A stretch of DNA of 64,000 nt from Toxorhynchites rutilus septentrionalis (lineage: Eukaryota; Arthropoda; Insecta; Diptera; Culicidae): positions 47,175,116-47,239,115 of the forward strand of contig NC_073745.1 of NCBI RefSeq assembly GCF_029784135.1, written 5' to 3'. The notes under the pieces are model-generated. The model saw nothing but the letters and a program-made list of their open reading frames with translations, had not been told where the DNA came from and made no database searches. Both the position numbers and the translations under genes were made by a program. Positions 57,921-64,000 of this stretch are shown here, one piece after another; positions within the stretch are counted from its first letter, which is position 1, and every line of letters begins with the position of its first letter.

Positions 57921-58089
57921 TCCTAATACGATTTGGCATGACATCCGTCAGTTATTTCATTCATTTCTCAACAATTTTGCTGTTCATCATATTTTAACAC
58001 ATGTATTTCAAGTATTGATTTTTTTGAAAAAAAAGGTTTATGATTCTGGAGATGCCCTTATAGAAAATTAGTCGTAATTAAAATTAGTC

Positions 58090-58525
58090 TTCTGAATAAT
58101 ATATGTGTCATGAAACTAGCTATCGAACAATTGAAAAATATCAATCCCTATCCTAACGGAAATATCCTCTTCTGATTGGTCGAAATTGACGACACATGCG
58201 GCGGGTCCCTAACAGAGACATCTAAACCAAGCTGCCTGGGGGAAATCGGAATTGCAAATACATAAAAGTAGGGGGAGCTTTTGTTCCCACCGAAATGTGT
58301 TCCCTAACAGATACATCAAAACCAAGTTGCTTGGGGGAAATCGGCATTGCAAATACATAAAAGTAGGGGGAGCTTTTGTTCCTACCGAAATGTGTTCCCT
58401 AAAAGAGACATTAATACCAAATCGTTATCAAAGAGTTTAACGATGTAATTCTTCAAACATATCCAAAATCATCAGAATCCGGAATCCTACGTCAACTGTG
58501 CGGTCGTGTCTCGGACACAACCCAT
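58090..58525 (+). mobile_element. Helentron-like element H6, 5'-truncated (second subfamily)
   Basis: Matches H4 in the opposite orientation: 'ctatcgaacaattg', 'tgattggtcgaaattgacg', array 58205-58405, 'ggaatcctacgtcaa' and hairpin 58502-58522 (GGTCGTGTC / GACACAACC, loop TCG). The 5' subterminal motif is missing. Confidence 0.72.
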
Positions 58526-58530
58526 CTGTG

Positions 58531-58758
58531 ACTTTTTGTTCTCACTGAAGTGTGTTCTCCAACACAGCCATCTAAACCAAGGTGCTTTACATTACGTGGC
58601 GTTTGTTCAAATTCTTTACTTACACTGCAAATATGATGAATTCAATTGAATTCAAAATTTGTTCATTCAATCAATAATTTAATCAATACAAACAAATGAT
58701 TACTAAGCCAACGGTAGTCCCACGTCAATCTTGCGGTTATATCATAGATATAACCCAC
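58531..58758 (+). mobile_element. Helentron-like element H7, 3' fragment
   Basis: Last array unit and 3' block of the H3 type, TAGTCCCACGTCAATCTTGC, then the hairpin 58735-58755 (GGTTATATC, loop ATA). It lies directly against H6. Confidence 0.72.
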
Positions 58759-58769
58759 CCATTTTTTAA

Positions 58770-59132
58770 CTTAGGACTACGTTTTTCAGTAGAGTGCCAA
58801 ATCAGAAATCACGATTTATGAAATAAAGATAGCGGTAAAAACTACTTTTGCTACGAATGAATTTAAATGATTTACTCGCCAATCGAATCATATATTTTCT
58901 AAGATTGTTTTGATGTGCTATACATTGTAATTCTCTAATCTTCAAACGATTTGAATTAACGAAAATTGGAAGCCTTCCTATTCGTCCAACCCCTTTTATT
59001 TGCCCACCAACCTGTGTTGTCAATATTACGCAACTTATGCACATGTGAAATATAATATATATTTCACTGTGAATCAAATGCAGCGTTGGTTCTATGGGCA
59101 TCGCGTAGAGAGGAAATATTGCAATCTAAGCT
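58770..59132 (+). repeat. Dispersed repeat D, copy 2
   Basis: Begins with 'cttaggactacgtttttcag', close to the Helentron-like 5' subterminal motif, then 'gtgccaaatcagaaa'. It ends 'cagcgttggttctatgggca', matching 35085-35420. It may be a third subfamily of the same element type. Confidence 0.5.
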
Positions 59133-62100
59133 CGGGCCTCCGCCTGCAAATGACGGATCTCAATAATAGCATGTCCGAATAAGAACCTGAAATTATTGAG
59201 AAACCAGAGCAGTGGGTCCAAAGCCCCAGAAAAGGAGGATGGTTGTAATAGCTGTTATCCATGGTTATTATGGAAAGGAAGTAATGGATAAACCCCTAAA
59301 CCAAGGTGTGAAGCGACCCGTGCCGAGGGATGAATGGTAGGGGGGGTTTTAAACCTTGCCGTTAACGGAGCCTGTGGAGCACCAGGGCTCCCTCCACAGT
59401 ATCGTCTGCCCTTGCTGCATTAAGCCGGTCACTGATGTAGTGGACCTTTTTTACCGAGAGACTCGTGGGACTTCTATGAATAATCCACACCCAAATGAAC
59501 AAAGCGAGCGGTCGAAAATAACGCAGAACACTAAGGTTCTGCAAATAAATCTCCATCACGCTAAAGCAGCATCTAGCGTGCTGTCTAGGAGGTTTATTGA
59601 AGATGCTATGGATTTAGCTTTAATTCAAGAGCCTTGGGTCCACAAAGGAAGAATACTTGGTATTCATACTGGTTCATGCAAGTTATTCTACGACGACAAG
59701 CATGACTCCCCAAGAACTGCTGTTCTAGTAAAAGCAAATATTAAATGCTTTCCTATAACAGAGTTCATTCAAAGGGACATCGTCGCGATCAGAGTTGAGA
59801 GACCAACCGCCAAGAGAAGATCCGACATAATAATTGCGTCGGCTTATTTCCCTGGTGACGTACCTGAGGCACCTCCCCAAGAGGTTGCGGCGTTCGTAAA
59901 TTATTGCAGAGAAATCAAAAAAGACTTCATCATCGGCTGTGATGCCAATGCTCATCACACTTTGTGGGGTAGTACTGACATAAACAGTCGAGGTGACTGT
60001 CTTTTAGAATTTCTCTCTTCAAACAACATTGACATTGCCAATATAGGCAATGAACCAACGTTTATAAACGCTATCAGACAAGAAGTCCTGGACCTAACAC
60101 TGTGCAGTCCGGTAATTTCTTCAAAAATACACAACTGGCACGTTTCGGAAGAGGCGTCTTTGTCTGATCACAGACACATTATCTTCGAATGGGATGGTGG
60201 CTTGACAGTACAGAGAGAATATCGTGATCCAAGAAAAACCAACTGGGAACGATATTCACTTGAACTCGAGTCAGAAACTCTTAACACAAGAATAAGGTCG
60301 ATTCAACAGCTCGAATCAACTTCAAAAGAATTAAATGATACGATAGTTTCTGTCTACAACAGTAATTGTCCACTTAAGAGAGTTTCTTCGACAAGAAACG
60401 TTCCATGGTGGAACAAAAGGCTCGAGCGGCTACGTAAAACAGCGCGGAAGCTGTTCAACAGAGCTAAAATTAATTCGGATTGTACGTGGCAAATTCGACG
60501 ATGTGATATCGAGTAGGATGCAGATGGCCTTAAACCTTACACAATCATGGTGTATCAAAGAAGGTCTGAGCATAAATCCCTCAAAAACAACAATTGTTCC
60601 TTTCACCAAAAAGAAGAAACTGCATCTGCAGACTCTAAATCTTGGAGGAGAGGAAATAAAATTCAGCGCTTCAGTGAAATATCTAGGCGTAATCCTAGAT
60701 GCTAAACTAAACTGGAACGCACACTTAGATGCAATTATCAGTAAGGCCAACATTGCCCTATGGGCATGTTCTAAAATGATAGGTAGAACATGGGGCCTGA
60801 AACCAAAAATGGTTATGTGGGTCTATACAGCAATTGGGCGGCCTAGGATAACCTATGCCTCATTAGTATGGTGGCCAAAGACTAAGGAGACTGTAGCTAC
60901 AAAAAAGCGAAACAAACTCCAACGACTGGCATGCGTTGCTGTAACAGGAGCAATGCGAAGCACACCCTCAAAGGCATTGGAGGCTATCCTTCACTTGTTA
61001 CCTTTGGGTCAACATGTTCAGCTGGAGGCTAATAGAAGCGCTCTAAAGCTAAAAAGATATAAAACAATATTAGACGGGGACAAAACTGGTCATTTGAGCA
61101 TCCTGAATCTCTTACCCGTTGGACCAACCTCAGAGATGAACAGCGATTGGATGGAGCCAAGGACCAATTATGGTATTCCATACACAGTGATCGAACTTTC
61201 TCGGTCAGTATGGGATGAGGGTGGTCCCGATGTTCGTAATGGTTCAATCCTGTTCTATACCGATGGGTCGAAAATGGGTAACAGAACAGGTGCTGGAGTG
61301 TATGGTACCAGAATAAAAATTTCTGTAGCTATGGGGAACTGGCCAACAGTTTTCCAGGCAGAAGTAGCTGCAATAATAGAATGTATAAATGTCTGCCTTA
61401 AAAGAAACTATAGACATGCTAACATTTGTATCTTCTCAGACAGTCAAGCAGCACTTAAAGCCCTCAATGCTTTCAAGTGCTATTCAAAAATTGTCTGGGA
61501 ATGCATTTGCCTTTTACGACAACTGTGTCAGAGAAGTTCGGTACAACTGTACTGGATTCCTGGCCATTGCGGTATAGAGGGAAATGAACAAGCAGATGAA
61601 CTCGCAAGACGCGGCTCAAGCTCACCTTTCACTGGTCCAGAACCATTCTGTGGAATTTCTGAATGTGTGTTGAAGAGTGAGCTGAAGAAATGGGAAGACT
61701 GGGAAGTAATGGCCAACTGGATGGCTGTACAACTCAACCAGTCAAAAAAAATTATCACGCCGAGTATTAAAATTACTCAACAATTGCTGAGTCTTAATAA
61801 GAAAGACTTCAGCACATTCACTGGTCTTATAACAGGACACTGTCCGAGTAAATACCATCTCAAAAACATAGGTTTAGTGCAAGATGATATTTGTCGCTTT
61901 TGTAATGCCGAAAGCGAAACCTCGGAACATTTGCTCTGCAAATGCGGAGCACTAACAAGACGCAGACTTCAACACCTTGATAAGGCTATTCTGGAGCCCA
62001 AGGAAGTTTGGTCTGTGTCGCCGATCAGGACTATAAATTTTATCAAACAGATTATTCCTGATTGGCACCTATCTCGCTATAGCTTTCAGTCTACTTCTTC

Positions 62101-62150
62101 ATCAATAAGCAGTAGATAAGCTTGAAGCGTAGTACAAAAAATGGGGCATA
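59133..62150 (+). mobile_element. Loa-clade LINE, internally deleted
   Basis: The 5' UTR from about 59133 (CCTCCGCCTGCAAATGACGG) matches, inverted, 28500-28639. It carries endonuclease and RNase H ORF2 sequence but has no ORF1 and no reverse-transcriptase core. The 3' boundary is uncertain, and I could not find a target duplication. Confidence 0.72.
59476..62119 (+). pseudogene. Loa-type ORF2: endonuclease + RNase H, RT core deleted
   Basis: The frame is open upstream to 59356, but the first ATG is at 59476 (MNNPHPNEQSERSK). Endonuclease motifs: LQINLHHAKAASSVL, LIQEPWV, IGCDANAHHTLWGS, and EEASLSDHRHI. At about 60488 the sequence jumps from TARKLFNRAKINSDCTW to GKFDDVISSRMQMALN with a frame change; the fingers and palm, including the catalytic F/YADD, are absent. 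The thumb (LSINPSKTTIVPF, VKYLGVILDAKLNWN) and a complete-looking RNase H follow: FYTDGSKMGNRTG, FSDSQAALKAL and PGHCGIEGNEQADELAR. A Cys-His motif CRFCNAESETSEHLLCKCG lies near the C-terminus. RNase H plus this endonuclease style suggests Loa (Lian/Baggins-like). Confidence 0.8.
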
Positions 62151-62159
62151 CCACAATAG

Positions 62160-62917
62160 TTCAAACTAATGGACGCAGTGGTTCACACCCAACAAGGGAA
62201 AAAAGAAGCTCCACCTGTTTTTAACGGAGAATAAATAACCTATGAAAATCACACTCTCGACTATGCTAGCAAGAAACCACAATTTTTTCCTGATACTGAG
62301 AGGTTTTACAGAGGTTTCGAAGGAAAAGCGAACAGTGGTGCAATTATGTTCGATGGAAGCACCGGATCGGCTTAAATGTCGTCTGACGAGAGTGCTACTG
62401 TGTTTATGCATGACATTTACATTTTGTTATTATTATGTATTTTGAGTCGAATTGATTTTTATAACTGAGTTTTTGTGAATTCAGGGGTGTGATCGGAGTT
62501 TTTGATGACTTTTTCCCATCGATCATTTAATTTCCGTGAATTCGAGCATTGTTTCCGGGTTAAAGTCAAAGTGCAGCGTATTTCAAGTCGGATGCTATTG
62601 GCTACCGGTTCTCGCGTTAGCTTTATTAGGAATTTCGTCGAGAGGGGTTCAAGTGCTTTCTGTGGGGCTTTGAACTCCAAACGTATTTCGTGTTAAGCTG
62701 AAAAGACACAGAAGAAAAGGTTTAAACTACGATATGTAACACTTTTGACTTCTCGAAGTTGGAAGAATTTTTCGAAGCTTCAGGCGAAACAGGAGATTGT
62801 CACATGGAAAATGAAAAACGCGGAGAATGCCGTGCATTGTTTCTATTTTTAATTACACTTCTTAAATGGCAATGATTTCGCAATGTATTGAAATTTCATA
62901 AAATTCATATCTTTGTT
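62160..62917. other. No gene recognised
   Basis: Possibly LINE 3' flank at first; no supported coding or RNA feature. Confidence 0.35.
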
Positions 62918-62921
62918 TTAA

Positions 62922-63446
62922 CCCATTAACGACCAAGCTGTAAAAATTATTTTTTTCACAAAAGCCATTGGTGTAATTTTTATTATTGGCGTTACAGAAA
63001 TCCCAAACTTCAAGAATTATTTTTTTCTGTTCTTCCGTTTCCCGGAAAATGACAAAAAATAAAAAAAGCGCCAAACAAAAATATTGGCCAAAACCTACAT
63101 TTTTGGTTTTGTAGGAGGTTCAATCAAATGGTTTTTTTTCCTACATCACAATGTATGTTCTTTTATCAAAGTAATACTGTAGAAAAGGTACATATTTTTA
63201 CATTTTATTAAGTTTTTTTTTGTTAGGTTATGTACATAACCTATACTTTCCGCACATAGTTGCTTTTAACCGAATTTATTGTCCAATAAAGCTATACTAC
63301 AAAATTGAATGAAATCGATGGTAAGTGATAGCTAACAAACTGAGCTATCATTTGATGCCAAAACCTTACTATATAGAAACTTTCCAAAGCCATGAAAAAT
63401 TATCAAAGTTGCTGTTCGATTTTTCGAACGCTTGGCCTAAAATGGG
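62922..63446. mobile_element. piggyBac-type MITE, 525 bp
   Basis: TTAA at 62918-62921 and 63447-63450; ends CCCATTAACGACCAAGC (left) and CCCATTTTAGGCCAAGC (right, read inward), starting CCC as piggyBac ends do. Not coding. Confidence 0.8.
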
Positions 63447-63450
63447 TTAA

Positions 63451-64000
63451 TGAGTCCGACACAGCACCACTCTATATCAAATTTCGGTAAATTGAAAAGG
63501 GTTTCCAATAAAATATCGAAGAAGACATGGGGACAGGGGGACTAAACACATTTATAATAATAAAGTCAATTTTTGAATTGAATTTTTTAACTGTGTATTT
63601 AAAATGTCATTTTTTCAAAAGAGTCCATCGATTTTCCAACAACTTTTCCGTACAATATATTTTAATTCGACATCTGGATTTCATGTTATGATTTTTCGTA
63701 AAGAAGGATGAATGATTCTTGATACGCCCTCTTACAAAAATCAGTCGTAACTGAAATTGATCATCTGATAATGAAATTAATGATCTTTGGTACCAGCCAC
63801 CATACGCACAAGATTTAAATAAATGAGAATTTCGGGGCAACGGCCGGCTGATTTGGTGTGAAATCATTGCTCTTAAATACGTGAACTGCATGAATTCTTA
63901 CACTCTAAAAGTTCGTTTTCCATTTCTGTTAAGATTTGCACATTTGCCTTCAATAGGTATCCATTCATGAAACAAAAAAAAATGTTAATCTATTTGAATA
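63451..64000. other. No gene recognised
   Basis: 63690-63785 resembles 58030-58110 ('gattctggagatgccctta' versus 'gattcttgatacgccctct'), another dispersed repeat edge. Confidence 0.35.

Overview
The window looks like intergenic and heterochromatin-like DNA from a mosquito, most likely a culicine. The inference rests on (i) two intron-poor insect housekeeping genes (exosome MTR3 and splicing factor SF3B5), (ii) CUB-plus-trypsin secreted proteases, (iii) a Leu/Ser-tRNA-headed SINE of the Feilai type known from Aedes, and (iv) Jockey, R1 and Loa-like LINEs together with ITmD37E-type Tc1-mariner elements. The DNA is AT-rich, and I judge that most of it is transposon-derived. No species-level call is justified.

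Layout. 1-5.6 kb: a dispersed repeat, then a Jockey-clade LINE with a 16-bp target-site duplication and a SINE inside its 3' UTR. 5.6-9.3 kb: the 3' end of an R1-like LINE, long CT/TA microsatellites, inverted SINE tails and a LINE 3' fragment. 9.7-11.0 kb: the only recognisable conserved gene pair, Mtr3 (+) and Sf3b5 (-), converging tail to tail. 11.2-18.4 kb: MITEs, a hAT-like element with 8-bp duplications, a 409-bp tandem duplication, an 87-bp inverted repeat and further LINE pieces. 18.4-21.7 kb: a tRNA-like SINE split by a Helentron-like element, then a second such element. 22.2-23.4 kb: an apparently intact two-exon CUB/trypsin-like protease gene on the minus strand. 23.8-28.0 kb: a Helentron-like element split by a piggyBac-like element, which is itself invaded by an ITmD37E element. 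28-41 kb: retroposons, dead mariner/Tc1 copies and MITEs. 41.8-47.2 kb: a hAT-like element with 8-bp duplications enclosing at least four other insertions. 49.5 kb: the first exon of another CUB protease. 50-64 kb: foldback DNA, MITEs, two more Helentron-like copies and a Loa-clade LINE that has lost its reverse-transcriptase core.

The most interesting signal is a family of about nine composite repeats (18.9-58.8 kb). Each complete copy has a subterminal GACGTRGGAYTA-type motif at both ends in inverted orientation and, outside the motif at one end only, a short perfect or near-perfect hairpin. Some copies carry internal arrays (about 95 bp, or about 200 bp in one copy). The hairpin stem and the subterminal motif change together between subfamilies (GGTTATATC/GATATAACC versus GGTYGTGTC/GACACRACC), which suggests selection on structure. 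The architecture matches non-autonomous Helentrons (DINE-1/HINE-like), but no Rep/helicase source is present here.

The genes do not form a pathway. The two housekeeping genes act in nuclear RNA metabolism (exosome 3' processing; U2 snRNP branch-site recognition). The proteases are secreted proteins that probably act in midgut or haemolymph. Exon and promoter calls are read from sequence only.
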